Assembly: GCF_001685485.1 (NCBI RefSeq)
Contig: NZ_BDEL01000001.1
Span: 2,477,501-2,541,500 of the forward strand
Reading direction: 5' to 3'
Length of the DNA: 64,000 bases
Source of the DNA: Formosa haliotis
GTDB taxonomy: Bacteria > Bacteroidota > Bacteroidia > Flavobacteriales > Flavobacteriaceae
Positions 1 to 8,748 of this stretch are shown piece after piece. Both the position numbers and the translations under genes were made by a program. The notes under the pieces are model-generated. The model did no database searches and was not told the DNA's origin. It saw nothing but the letters and a program-made list of their open reading frames with translations. The first letter of the stretch is position 1. Every line of letters starts with the position of its first letter.

Positions 1-138
1 AATAGCCTGGTATTTATCTATAGCTTCAGCATATTTACCATCATTATACAAAGCATTTCCTTGCTCGAAAAGAGATTCATCTTGAGCAAAAGAGACACTG
101 CTTAACAAAACCATTAGTATGTATAAAATTGCTTTCAT
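1..138 (-). CDS. batE: BatE-like TPR protein, N-terminal part (runs off window)
   Basis: The minus strand reads from an ATG at 138 to the window edge. It encodes a signal peptide (MKAILYILMVLLSSVSFAQ) followed by the start of a tetratricopeptide-type helix (FEQGNALYNDGKYAEAIDKY). It begins one base after the batD stop codon, so it is the last visible gene of the Bat operon. In Bat operons of Bacteroidota the gene after batD is batE, a periplasmic TPR protein that usually continues into an SH3 domain. The symbol therefore rests on position plus the TPR start. Only 46 residues are visible, so the rest cannot be checked. Confidence 0.7.
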   Translation of the reverse strand, partial: MKAILYILMVLLSSVSFAQDESLFEQGNALYNDGKYAEAIDKYQAI

Positions 139-139
139 C

Positions 140-1930
140 TTAACGTAATTGTTTATCGATTAATGAAATAGTTTTTGCTGCTTTATCTAAATCCTGCTGC
201 ATGGTTACTTGGGTGGATGGTGTATATCTTGCCAACTCGCAACTTTCTAACAAGGTTGTAAACTCTGAAACCACTTCGGATTCTACCTGCTTCGTTTTCA
301 GTAATTCTTGAATTTTATCTTTACTTAAATCACCTGTTTCAATATTTAACTTCGCCTTTAAATAGTTATGTAATGCTTTTTCTAGAGCCACATAAAATGC
401 TTCTTTTTGGCCTAAAGCCTTTTTAGCCTCACTTAAATATTTCTTAGCCAATTTATCGGCCTTTCTAATTTTATTTCCGGTAACGTCGGCATCTCTTACT
501 GCTTTTTGCTTTCTGAAAACCATAGCTAACGGAATGGCTAAAAACGGTAACAACAAGGATCCCCAAAACAGTTTGGTTTTAAAGAAATGATTGGTTTTAA
601 CAGGTTTTAAATTTGCTTTCGTTTTTACAAAAGCAAAATGATCATTATTTAATACTACGGGCTGTTTGTTTTCTCCAGACACTGTAGGATTAGCTACAGC
701 AGCAGTATTAGTTGGCCCTTGTAACACATCTACAACAATCTCATTGGAAGATATGCGCTTATAGGATTCGGTTTTTAAATCGAAGTATGAAAACGAAATA
801 CTAGGAATTGGATATTTCCCTTTAAACTGAGGTACTACCGTGTACGTATCGGAAATACGACCTTGCATTCCATCTAAATTAGTTTTTACATTTTCGTTGT
901 GTTCTGGCTCGTATACCTCTAACGAACTCGGTAAATTTACTTTAGGTAATTCGAATAGTTTTAAGTTTCCGTTTCCAGAAACCTCAACCTTTAAATCTAA
1001 AGATTCTGAAGCTTTCAACTCCGTTTTAGACGTTGAAACATTAAAATCGAAATTCCCAACCGCTCCAGTAAAATCGTCTGGTCTACCCTTTTCAGGAAGC
1101 TGTTTTACATTAATGGTACGCTCTCCTGCAGAAACTGTTTGGTGGACTTGTGTCATTAATCGACCGCCAAAAATATCGCGTCTATTGGTTGGCACTTCTA
1201 CTGTAATATCTAAACTTAGAGGTTCTATTTTAAGTTTTCCCGTTTTTTGCGGATACAATACCGTTTTACGTAAAACGACATATCTATAAGCTTCTCCTTT
1301 ATACGTTCCATTTTGAACTTGCAAGCCTTTAATATCTAGATTCTGACTCCAAAAATCGCTATATTTCGGATTATCTATTTCTCGCCAATTACTCACGCCC
1401 GTATTTTGAGACACATACAGCTTATAAACTACCGTAATGGCTTCGTTTAAATACGGATTTGACTTAGAGACTTCGGCAACCAAATGAATGTTTTCTGAAG
1501 CCACATATTCGGCATTATTACCATCTTTAGGTTTAGATACCGCAGTGGTAACAGTTACTTGTATTGGGGTTGTTTTATAAACATGCCCATCTATCTCGAT
1601 AGTCGCTTGGCTAATGGTAAAATTCCCCTTGCTTTTAGGGGCTAAAAAATAGGAATAGGTTTTTAAAAACTGAGACACACCATTAACCCAAGACCGGCTA
1701 ACCGATTGGTTTGGCCCGCCCACCACTGTAAAATTCGAAAAGTCTGGCGGGTTAAAATTATCACCATCCTTATTCATTTCAAAATCTACACGTAAGCGTT
1801 CATTAATTCCAAGCTTTGTTTTACTTACTTTAGTTTCAAACTTTACCTGTGCAAAGGTTACGGTAGAAATTAGTAAAACTAAAACTGTACATATGTTTTT
1901 AATCCTTTTCATTTTTAAATTCATTCTCAA
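140..1930 (-). CDS. batD: BatD family protein (periplasmic, membrane-anchored)
   Basis: The product is 596 residues. The most natural start is Met7 (codon at 1912), which puts a signal peptide (MKRIKNICTVLVLLISTVTFAQ) at the N-terminus. A long beta-rich periplasmic region follows, with the BatD-typical opening about antagonist-like beta sheets and proline-rich linkers. One membrane helix lies near residues 455-475 (FWGSLLLPFLAIPLAMVF), followed by a basic, helical cytoplasmic tail. Length and order match BatD of the Bacteroidota aerotolerance operon. It is 6 bp downstream of batC and 1 bp upstream of batE. The Bat proteins are thought to form an envelope complex driven by the MoxR ATPase; the exact role is not established. 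Confidence 0.9.
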   Translation of the reverse strand: MRMNLKMKRIKNICTVLVLLISTVTFAQVKFETKVSKTKLGINERLRVDFEMNKDGDNFNPPDFSNFTVVGGPNQSVSRSWVNGVSQFLKTYSYFLAPKSKGNFTISQATIEIDGHVYKTTPIQVTVTTAVSKPKDGNNAEYVASENIHLVAEVSKSNPYLNEAITVVYKLYVSQNTGVSNWREIDNPKYSDFWSQNLDIKGLQVQNGTYKGEAYRYVVLRKTVLYPQKTGKLKIEPLSLDITVEVPTNRRDIFGGRLMTQVHQTVSAGERTINVKQLPEKGRPDDFTGAVGNFDFNVSTSKTELKASESLDLKVEVSGNGNLKLFELPKVNLPSSLEVYEPEHNENVKTNLDGMQGRISDTYTVVPQFKGKYPIPSISFSYFDLKTESYKRISSNEIVVDVLQGPTNTAAVANPTVSGENKQPVVLNNDHFAFVKTKANLKPVKTNHFFKTKLFWGSLLLPFLAIPLAMVFRKQKAVRDADVTGNKIRKADKLAKKYLSEAKKALGQKEAFYVALEKALHNYLKAKLNIETGDLSKDKIQELLKTKQVESEVVSEFTTLLESCELARYTPSTQVTMQQDLDKAAKTISLIDKQLR

Positions 1931-1936
1931 AACAAA

Positions 1937-2866
1937 TTACCAATCTTTATCGGTTTGAATGCGTTCCCCTTTTTGTTTTTCGGCATTCATCTTTTCCTGA
2001 ACTTTTTGTTCTTGATTGTTCATCGCTTCTAGCAAGTTTTTAATTTGCTGTGGCGACATTTGCCCTTGTTGCGGCTTAGGTTGTTGGGGTTGTTCTTTTT
2101 TATCTTGATCGCCTTCGCCCTGATCTTGTTTATCATCTTTAGGCTTACCATCTTCATTTTCCTTCTCGTCTCCTTGGTCTTTATCTTGGTCGCCTTCGTC
2201 TTTCGGCTCGTCTTTATTATCGCCTTCTTGATCTTGATCCTGATTCTCTTGATCTTTATTCTCGTCTTGGTTTTCTTGATCTTGATCCTTGTTATCTTGA
2301 TTCTGATCTTTGTTATCGTCCTGGTCGTCTTGGTTATTTTTGTTTTCCTCTTCTTGCTGCTTAGCACACTCTTTTGCTAACCCAAAATTATAACGTGTTT
2401 CTTCGTCTGATGGGTCGTTACGCAATGCATTTTTATAAGCCTCGACCGCTTCTTTACATTGTTTATTCTGCATTAAAATATTTCCAATATTATGAAATGC
2501 CTTATGCTTTTCTGCTCTATCTGTTGCTTTATTTGCAGCTTGTTGTAAACGATATAAGGACTCTTCAAAGTTTCCCTTTTTGTAATATGAAGTTCCTAAA
2601 TTATAAATTCCCGAAATATTTGTTTGCTCTTCAGAGATGGCTTTTCTGTAATCCATTTCGGCAGTAATGTAATCATCATTTTTAATGTTCTCATTACCTT
2701 CATAAACGAAGTTATTAGACGCTCTTTTCGCCTTTAAAATCGCTTCATTTTCCTCTTGAGCAATTGCAGAAAAGGTACTTAATGTAATAATTATTAATAC
2801 GATACTTTTCATAATACAAACTCCAAAATCACCGAATATTACTATTTTTTTAGCGGTTTCTATCAT
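1937..2866 (-). CDS. batC: BatC-like TPR protein with acidic D/Q/N/K-rich tail
   Basis: The frame has 309 codons. The long start at 2866 overlaps the batB stop by 4 bases (ATGA), which favours translational coupling. Met19 (2812) gives a cleaner signal peptide (MKSIVLIIITLSTFSAIAQ), so the mature secreted protein probably starts there. Residues ~40-165 hold TPR helices (YNLGTSYYKKGNFEESLYRL, AFHNIGNILM, AVEAYKNALRNDPSDEETRY). Residues ~170-275 are a low-complexity run of D, Q, N, E and K with almost no hydrophobic residue, then a short proline/glutamine stretch. The tail is probably disordered. TPR plus acidic tail is typical of BatC. The composition creates long spurious frames on both strands here. 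Confidence 0.85.
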   Translation of the reverse strand: MIETAKKIVIFGDFGVCIMKSIVLIIITLSTFSAIAQEENEAILKAKRASNNFVYEGNENIKNDDYITAEMDYRKAISEEQTNISGIYNLGTSYYKKGNFEESLYRLQQAANKATDRAEKHKAFHNIGNILMQNKQCKEAVEAYKNALRNDPSDEETRYNFGLAKECAKQQEEENKNNQDDQDDNKDQNQDNKDQDQENQDENKDQENQDQDQEGDNKDEPKDEGDQDKDQGDEKENEDGKPKDDKQDQGEGDQDKKEQPQQPKPQQGQMSPQQIKNLLEAMNNQEQKVQEKMNAEKQKGERIQTDKDW

Positions 2867-3900
2867 AAGTTTTCGTTAAATAAATTTAACTTCTTCAACC
2901 AGCCCGTTTTACGATCTAGCAAGAATATGTCTATAAATAAGAAGAAAATGGCAAGGGCTAAAAACCATTGAAACTGGTCTTTAAATTCGGCAAATTGTTT
3001 AGCTTCAAACTCGGTTTTATCCATTCCGTTTAAAATCTCTCCAATCTCATCGACAACAGTTTTTGTATGTCTTCCATTTATGTAAACCCCATTTGCTTCG
3101 CTGGCAATATTTTTAAGGGTTTCTTCATTTAAACGTGTAATAACGGTCTCGCCATTGCTATCTTTTTTATAATTCATAACAATGCCATTACGCTTTTCTG
3201 GAATTGGTCCTCCTTTAACATCTCCTACCCCAATAGTAAAAATTCTAATACCTTCTTCTGCCGCCTCTTCGGCTACTTTTGCAGCTACTTCGCTATGGTC
3301 TTCACCATCAGAAATAATTATGAGTACGCGGTTTGTTTGCTCGGCATCGTCATAATATGTTTTGGCTAGATTTATGGCTTCGTTTATAGCGGTTCCTTGC
3401 GAAGACATCATGTCTGTATTCATGTTTTGAAGGAACATTTTTGCCGAAGCATAATCGGTAGTAATTGGCAATTGCGGAAACGCTTTTCCAGCATAGGCGA
3501 TAATTCCGACACGATCGCTAGCTAAATTATTAATGATTTGAGTAACCAACTGCTTCGCTTTTTCAAGGCGATTTGGTGCAATATCTTCGGCCAACATACT
3601 TTTAGAAACATCGACAGCAAACACAATGTCTACTCCCTCTCGTTTCACGGTTTCTAATTTAGTTCCTACTTTAGGATTTACTAAGGCAATGGCTAAACTG
3701 GCAAAAGCCAAGCAAATAACAACTAGTTTTAATATTGATTTAAACAGTGAACGATTCGGACTTAAACGCTTTAAGAGCGCCTTATCTGCGAATTTTTTTT
3801 GGGTATGGCGTTTCCATAATTGCAGCACCAAAAAGATGACAATAATCACCGGAATGACACACAAGGCCCAAAACCATATTTTTTCTTCTAATTGAAACAT
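2863..3900 (-). CDS. batB: BatB, VWA-domain membrane protein
   Basis: The product is 345 residues. Membrane helices lie at ~9-28 and ~56-74, a von Willebrand factor A domain fills ~88-290, and a C-terminal helix lies at ~310-328. The metal-ion-dependent adhesion site is visible as D97-V-S-K-S101 (DxSxS), with a later TAIN segment and IISDGEDH. Two N-terminal helices, VWA and a C-terminal helix match BatA/BatB. It starts 3 bp after batA ends and overlaps batC by 4 bases. It probably pairs with BatA in the inner membrane. The A/B assignment is by order in the operon. Confidence 0.9.
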   Translation of the reverse strand: MFQLEEKIWFWALCVIPVIIVIFLVLQLWKRHTQKKFADKALLKRLSPNRSLFKSILKLVVICLAFASLAIALVNPKVGTKLETVKREGVDIVFAVDVSKSMLAEDIAPNRLEKAKQLVTQIINNLASDRVGIIAYAGKAFPQLPITTDYASAKMFLQNMNTDMMSSQGTAINEAINLAKTYYDDAEQTNRVLIIISDGEDHSEVAAKVAEEAAEEGIRIFTIGVGDVKGGPIPEKRNGIVMNYKKDSNGETVITRLNEETLKNIASEANGVYINGRHTKTVVDEIGEILNGMDKTEFEAKQFAEFKDQFQWFLALAIFFLFIDIFLLDRKTGWLKKLNLFNENL

Positions 3901-3903
3901 CTA

Positions 3904-4908
3904 TTATATAAAACTTTTAAATACTGTAGAGCGAAGTAAAATCTCGATTAATAATAACAATCCTGCCAACCACACTAATGGGCGAAATTTTTCTTCGTAA
4001 TTATAAAATTTAAACTCTTCTACGTCTGTTTTTTCTAGTTTATTAATTTCTTCGTAAATCTCTTCAAGCTTCTTATTATCGGTTGCTCTAAAATATTTCC
4101 CGCCGGTTACCTCTGCTATATCCTTTAAAAGAGCTTCATCGATTTCTACTTGAACACGGCCATATTGAAAACTTCCGTTTGGCAATATTCCTATAGGTGA
4201 TAAGGCCATACCGTTAGACCCCAAACCAATAGTGTACGTTTTTATACCGAATTCTACTGCCATTTCACTCGCAATTTTAGGATCTATAAAACCCGAATTG
4301 TTAACCCCATCTGTTAGTAAAATAATTACTTTACTTTTCGCTTTACTATCTTTTAAACGGTTTACTGCAGTTGCTAAACCCATTCCAATGGCCGTTCCGC
4401 CTTCAATAATGTTATTATATCTAATATCGTTTAACGATCGTATAACAATGCCTTTATCACTGGTAATTGGTGTTCTGGTATAGCTTTCTCCAGCATATTC
4501 TACTAAACCAATTCTATCGTTAGGACGCTCTTTAATAAAATCGGCCGCTACTTCTTTTAAAGCTTCTAATCGGTTTGGTTTTAAATCTTTTGCCAACATA
4601 CTTGCAGATACATCTATGGCCATAACAATATCGATACCTTTTGTTGTTTTGGTTCTAGACGACACATCTACAGTTCTTGGTCTTGCCAATGCCGTAATTA
4701 ATAAAGCCAATGCTAATAATCGCAGTGCGAATAATAGATGCTTTAATTTTGGCAACCACGAATTGGTAACTTTAAAACCTTTTATGCTCGACATTTTTAA
4801 TTCGGCATTCTGTTTATTTTGCTTAAAAAGATACCATACTATTGCTAGCGGTAGCAATAAGAGCAACCAGAATACTTCCTTGTTTAAAAATTCTATACCC
4901 TCAAACAT
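3904..4908 (-). CDS. batA: BatA, VWA-domain membrane protein
   Basis: The product is 334 residues with the same plan as its neighbour BatB. Membrane helices lie at ~12-27 and ~57-75, a VWA domain at ~88-290, and a last helix near 310-325. The MIDAS motif is intact (D99-V-S-A-S103), with GGTAIGMGL and LLTDGVNNSG as the other metal-coordinating loops. Its ATG at 4908 shares a base with the stop of the upstream gene, so translation is probably coupled. The two tandem VWA genes look like an old duplication. Role: envelope component of the Bat/MoxR system, metal-dependent protein binding inferred from the domain. Confidence 0.9.
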   Translation of the reverse strand: MFEGIEFLNKEVFWLLLLLPLAIVWYLFKQNKQNAELKMSSIKGFKVTNSWLPKLKHLLFALRLLALALLITALARPRTVDVSSRTKTTKGIDIVMAIDVSASMLAKDLKPNRLEALKEVAADFIKERPNDRIGLVEYAGESYTRTPITSDKGIVIRSLNDIRYNNIIEGGTAIGMGLATAVNRLKDSKAKSKVIILLTDGVNNSGFIDPKIASEMAVEFGIKTYTIGLGSNGMALSPIGILPNGSFQYGRVQVEIDEALLKDIAEVTGGKYFRATDNKKLEEIYEEINKLEKTDVEEFKFYNYEEKFRPLVWLAGLLLLIEILLRSTVFKSFI

Positions 4909-6587
4909 TATTCTGTTTTATTTAGTTCTATGGAGTTTAAAATGCGATCTGCCATGTCTTCGGCATATACATCATCATTTTTCCATGTAATTATAATTTC
5001 TTGCAACACATTTGGTGCCGTAAAATGCAACATGATATAGTGCCCTGCAACATAGTTTTTGGTATTGGCTACAGGTATGTGTCCGTTACCATAAGTTTTT
5101 AAACCTTCGGCTCCGTTTGGAGTTGTAAATTTTTCTCGCTTAACAGTGATATCTGTTACATTATTAAGTTCAAACTGTTTGATAGCACGTTCCGAGGCTT
5201 CATTTAAATCTATTTCTGCCGGTTTAGCTTGTTGACCACCTTGCTGTCCTTGCGGATTCTCTGGCGTAGTTTTTACGGTAGAAACCGATACGCTAAACAT
5301 GTCTAAAATAGAACCGAAACCAAATTTTGTGGTTTGAACTTTATCTTTTAATTCATCTGGTACTGGGCTTTCTAATCGTGCTAAAACTTCGGGAGTTGTA
5401 ATAGTAATTGGCGGAAAACCATAAGAACTAGTAACCCATTGCCCTTCTAACAACTGTTTGGTATCGTGTCCTAAAATCGTGTCTTTTGTATAATTAAAAC
5501 CATACTTGATAGCAAAACCAGTAAAAATTAAAGCAATAAGTCCGATCCCTGCCAAGACTGAAATCACGATCTTTTTACGTTTCTTTTTACGTGCTTGTTC
5601 TTCTTTGTATGCGAGGTCTAATAACTTCTCTTCTTCATCTGGCTCTGGAAGCACTTCTTTTACATGATCTATCTCTGAAGCGATAGTACTTTTATCCATT
5701 TCTGCCAGAGCAATATCTGGAGCAGATTTAGCAAATTTCACTAAATCGGCACGTTTTAAAATACTTTCAATATTTTTAATTGTGTCTTTACTAAAATCTA
5801 TTTGATTTCCTTCTTTTAATAATTGTAAACGGCTTACCAATTGTGCTGTAGTACTCTCTAAAGCTTTGTCGTAAACTTTTTCATTTAAATAATTACGGAG
5901 TACAAAAGTTAACTCTGAGTAGTATTCTTTAATTCCAGAATGCTCTAATAAATGACTTTCGTCTAATTTCTGTAAAGCCAATTTAGCGCGTTCATACGGT
6001 GGCAATAGTGCTATTTCTTCGGCTTCGGTAAGTGGTTTTTTACGCCAAACAAACCAGTATAAAATACCTCCTAAAACAATTAATCCTAAAAGAATATAAA
6101 GCGGTAAACGCCACCAATTATCGTTTGTTTTTTCGACTTCTATTAGCGGCTTAATATCGTATAGCCCTTGTTTTGTAGAATCGACAACAATATCACGGAT
6201 TTCAACTTTTAACGAATCTGTTTGAAACGTTTTATCTCCAATTACTATTTTTTGCGATGGAATAGTATAGTGTCCAGAATCGAATTGTGTTAAGCCATAT
6301 TTTTTGATTAAGTTGAATTTAGCATCCTGTTTTGTAGTATCTACAGGATACGATTGTATAACTTCTAAAGGCACAAAGGTTTGCCCCTCTGGAAATACCA
6401 CAAGGTTTATAGAATCGGTTTCAACTTCAATTTTATAAGTAATTTGGGCCCCTACTTTTACCGAAGTAGAATCGATTCCAGAACTTATATTTTGGGCATA
6501 CGAAACGCTTGAAAATAGACCAAACACCATGAGGAAGGTGAGGCCTTTTTTAAGACGATTCAATATTGGGAATTTAAAAATTTTCAT
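4908..6587 (-). CDS. BatD-like membrane protein of the Bat/MoxR operon
   Basis: The product is 559 residues. It has an N-terminal signal segment (GLTFLMVFGLFSSVSYAQ), a beta-rich periplasmic domain to ~150, and a membrane helix at ~160-178 (LPLYILLGLIVLGGILYWFVW). A charged helical cytoplasmic region with an EIALLPPYERAKLALQKL segment follows, then a second membrane helix near 345-360 (VISVLAGIGLIALIFTGFAIKY) and a C-terminal domain preceded by a GQQGGQQ linker. The first half resembles the BatD/DUF4381-type proteins usually found between DUF58 and batA. The second half is not something I recognise. It is tightly placed, 16 bp after the DUF58 gene and touching batA. Confidence 0.7.
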   Translation of the reverse strand: MKIFKFPILNRLKKGLTFLMVFGLFSSVSYAQNISSGIDSTSVKVGAQITYKIEVETDSINLVVFPEGQTFVPLEVIQSYPVDTTKQDAKFNLIKKYGLTQFDSGHYTIPSQKIVIGDKTFQTDSLKVEIRDIVVDSTKQGLYDIKPLIEVEKTNDNWWRLPLYILLGLIVLGGILYWFVWRKKPLTEAEEIALLPPYERAKLALQKLDESHLLEHSGIKEYYSELTFVLRNYLNEKVYDKALESTTAQLVSRLQLLKEGNQIDFSKDTIKNIESILKRADLVKFAKSAPDIALAEMDKSTIASEIDHVKEVLPEPDEEEKLLDLAYKEEQARKKKRKKIVISVLAGIGLIALIFTGFAIKYGFNYTKDTILGHDTKQLLEGQWVTSSYGFPPITITTPEVLARLESPVPDELKDKVQTTKFGFGSILDMFSVSVSTVKTTPENPQGQQGGQQAKPAEIDLNEASERAIKQFELNNVTDITVKREKFTTPNGAEGLKTYGNGHIPVANTKNYVAGHYIMLHFTAPNVLQEIIITWKNDDVYAEDMADRILNSIELNKTE

Positions 6588-6603
6588 AGGTTATTTAAGA
6601 TTA

Positions 6604-7467
6604 TCATCTGCGTTTAAAATAGCCAAGTAATTTTTTTACATAACTTTCGTCTACACGACAATCTATAGTTCCAGCTCCAGATTTAGCGAAGCTGTCTTTA
6701 TAATAGTTTACTTTATCTTGATAATATTTACTGTAATTTTTTCGCACTGTTTTAGACGATGTATTTACCAACATTAATTCGTCGGTTTCTTCGTCTTGCA
6801 TTTGTACCACTCCTAAATTCGGGATACTTTCCTCGCGTTTATCATACACTCGAATTCCTGTTACATCGTGTCGTTTGGCGGCAATTTTTAAAGTCTGCTT
6901 ATAATCGTCTGCAATAAAATCAGAAAGCACAAAAACAATTGCGCGTTTCTTGGTTACACTAGACAAAAACTTAAAAGCTTCATCGATATTTGTTTCCTTA
7001 CTTTTAGGTTTAAACTCTATAAGTTCACGAATTATTCTAAGTACGTGTGAACGGCTTTTTTTAGGCGGAATATAAAGTTCTACTGCATCTGAAAACAATA
7101 TAAGTCCGATTTTATCGTTATTCTGTGTTGCCGAAAAGGCTAAAGTTGCAGCTATTTCTGTAACGACTTCATTTTTAAACTGCTGTTCTGTACCAAACCA
7201 TTCCGACCCAGAAACATCGACCATAAGCATCATGGTTAGCTCACGTTCTTCTTCAAACACCTTTATAAAAGGTTCGTTGTAACGTGCGGTAACATTCCAG
7301 TCTATATTTCTAACATCGTCTCCAAATTGATATTGACGCACTTCACTAAATGTCATACCACGACCTTTGAAAGTAGAATGATATTCTCCTCCAAAAATGT
7401 GATTAGACAACCGGCGTGTCTTAATCTCAATTTTTCGTACTTTTTTTAGTAGTTCTTTAGTGTCCAT
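6604..7467 (-). CDS. DUF58 domain protein (VWA-like, MoxR partner)
   Basis: The product is 287 residues, soluble, with no signal peptide. The DUF58 signature region is clear: GRGMTFSEVRQYQFGDDVRNIDW at ~36-57, then ARYNEPFIKVFEEERE, leading into a VWA-like fold with D84-V-S-G-S88 in place of a full MIDAS. DUF58 genes sit almost invariably next to moxR and VWA genes, as here. The protein is probably the cytoplasmic link between the MoxR ATPase and the membrane Bat proteins; this is inference from context. A 124-bp gap separates it from moxR. Confidence 0.9.
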   Translation of the reverse strand: MDTKELLKKVRKIEIKTRRLSNHIFGGEYHSTFKGRGMTFSEVRQYQFGDDVRNIDWNVTARYNEPFIKVFEEERELTMMLMVDVSGSEWFGTEQQFKNEVVTEIAATLAFSATQNNDKIGLILFSDAVELYIPPKKSRSHVLRIIRELIEFKPKSKETNIDEAFKFLSSVTKKRAIVFVLSDFIADDYKQTLKIAAKRHDVTGIRVYDKREESIPNLGVVQMQDEETDELMLVNTSSKTVRKNYSKYYQDKVNYYKDSFAKSGAGTIDCRVDESYVKKLLGYFKRR

Positions 7468-7591
7468 AAGCCCATCCTAAATCCTTCGCAATGCGCAGGA
7501 CCTGATATAGTTTCAATGTTTAAATATTGTCGATTAATTTGAAATATTGCATTATCTCAGTGTTCCCTGTGGGAATTAACGGCGCTTCTTT
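7468..7591 (-). other. Gap inside the Bat operon with a small hairpin
   Basis: This is the only long spacer in an otherwise overlapping or touching operon. Near 7562-7574 there is a short stem TTCCC-TGT-GGGAA, with no T-run after it, so it does not look like a terminator. I see no convincing promoter or reading frame. It may be an mRNA processing or stability site; weak evidence. Confidence 0.25.
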
Positions 7592-8593
7592 TTAAGGAAC
7601 TTCTATCTCGTTTACAATTTTAGTGATAATATCTTCTGAAGTTATATTTTCGGCTTCAGCTTCATACGTAATACCAATTCTATGACGTAAAACATCGTAT
7701 ACAACGGCACGAACATCTTCTGGAATTACATAACCACGACGCTTAATAAAAGCATAACATTTTGCAGCGGTAGCTAAGTTGATACTTCCACGCGGCGATG
7801 CCCCGAAAGAAATTAAAGGTTTTAAATCTGCTAATCGATATTTTTCTGGGTACCTTGTTGCAAAAATGATATCGAGGATATACTTTTCTATTTTTTCGTC
7901 CATATACACATCGCGAACTGCAATTTGTGCACTTAAAATCTGCTCTACAGAAACTACCGGATTTACTTTCTCGTAAGACCCTCTTAAATTGGCACGAACA
8001 ATAAGTTGCTCCTCGTCTAATTTTGGATAATCGATAACGGTTTTTAGCATAAAACGATCGACTTGTGCTTCTGGTAACGGATAGGTTCCTTCCTGTTCTA
8101 CAGGGTTTTGTGTTGCCATTACCAAGAAAGGCTTATCTAAAATAAACGTTTCATCGCCAATGGTTACTTGCTTTTCCTGCATGGCTTCTAGTAAAGCCGA
8201 TTGTACTTTTGCTGGTGCTCTGTTAATCTCATCTGCAAGTACAAAATTGGCAAAAATAGGACCTTTTTTAATAGAAAAATCGTTGTCCTTAATATTATAA
8301 ATCATAGTACCTACTACATCAGCAGGTAATAAATCTGGTGTAAACTGTATACGACTAAAACTCCCGTTTATAGCTTTAGATAAGGTATTAATAGCAAGTG
8401 TTTTTGCAAGTCCAGGAACCCCTTCTAAAAGGATGTGTCCTTGACCTAATAATCCGATAAGCAAACGCTCTACCATGTGTTTTTGTCCTACAATAACCTT
8501 ATTCATTTCTAAGGTTAATAAATCTACAAAAGCACTTTCTCTTTCTATCTTTTCGTTGATCGATTTAATATCAACTGTACTGGTTTCCTCCAT
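7592..8593 (-). CDS. MoxR family AAA+ ATPase
   Basis: The product is 333 residues. Walker A is GVPGLAKT (58-65) and Walker B is FVLADEINRAP (D121-E122). The sensor region MATQNPVEQEGTYPLPEAQVDRF is typical of the MoxR branch, and a C-terminal lid domain follows. It is the first gene of the minus-strand Bat operon. MoxR ATPases act as chaperone-like motors that assemble or activate VWA-domain partners, and three VWA or VWA-like genes follow. The start at 8593 is supported by ~50 residues before Walker A, the usual spacing. Confidence 0.95.
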   Translation of the reverse strand: MEETSTVDIKSINEKIERESAFVDLLTLEMNKVIVGQKHMVERLLIGLLGQGHILLEGVPGLAKTLAINTLSKAINGSFSRIQFTPDLLPADVVGTMIYNIKDNDFSIKKGPIFANFVLADEINRAPAKVQSALLEAMQEKQVTIGDETFILDKPFLVMATQNPVEQEGTYPLPEAQVDRFMLKTVIDYPKLDEEQLIVRANLRGSYEKVNPVVSVEQILSAQIAVRDVYMDEKIEKYILDIIFATRYPEKYRLADLKPLISFGASPRGSINLATAAKCYAFIKRRGYVIPEDVRAVVYDVLRHRIGITYEAEAENITSEDIITKIVNEIEVP

Positions 8594-8691
8594 TTATTTT
8601 CTTTTTAAAAACTCGAATTTAGTAAGCATTTTAACAACCTGCAAATTGTTAATTTTTTTTGTGTGTTGCTGTTAATAATTGGTTAAAAAAT

Positions 8692-8720
8692 AAAGCGCAA
8701 CACGATTAGTGCTGCGCTTT
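8692..8720 (-). terminator. Rho-independent terminator after the DUF4382 gene
   Basis: The stem AAAGCGCA/CAC...GTG/TGCGCTTT has one mismatch and a 7-base loop. On the minus strand it is followed by a T-rich run (TTTATTTTTT). It lies 29 bp past the DUF4382 stop and before moxR, so it insulates the Bat operon from the upstream gene. Confidence 0.75.
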
Positions 8721-8748
8721 AATAAAATTTATAAAAATTTAATAAAAA

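Noticed and set aside
2029-2380. Long hydrophobic (plus) and basic (minus) frames over the batC tail
   Set aside because: They are shadows of the D/Q/N/K-rich codons of BatC read in other frames; no start context, no protein-like composition.
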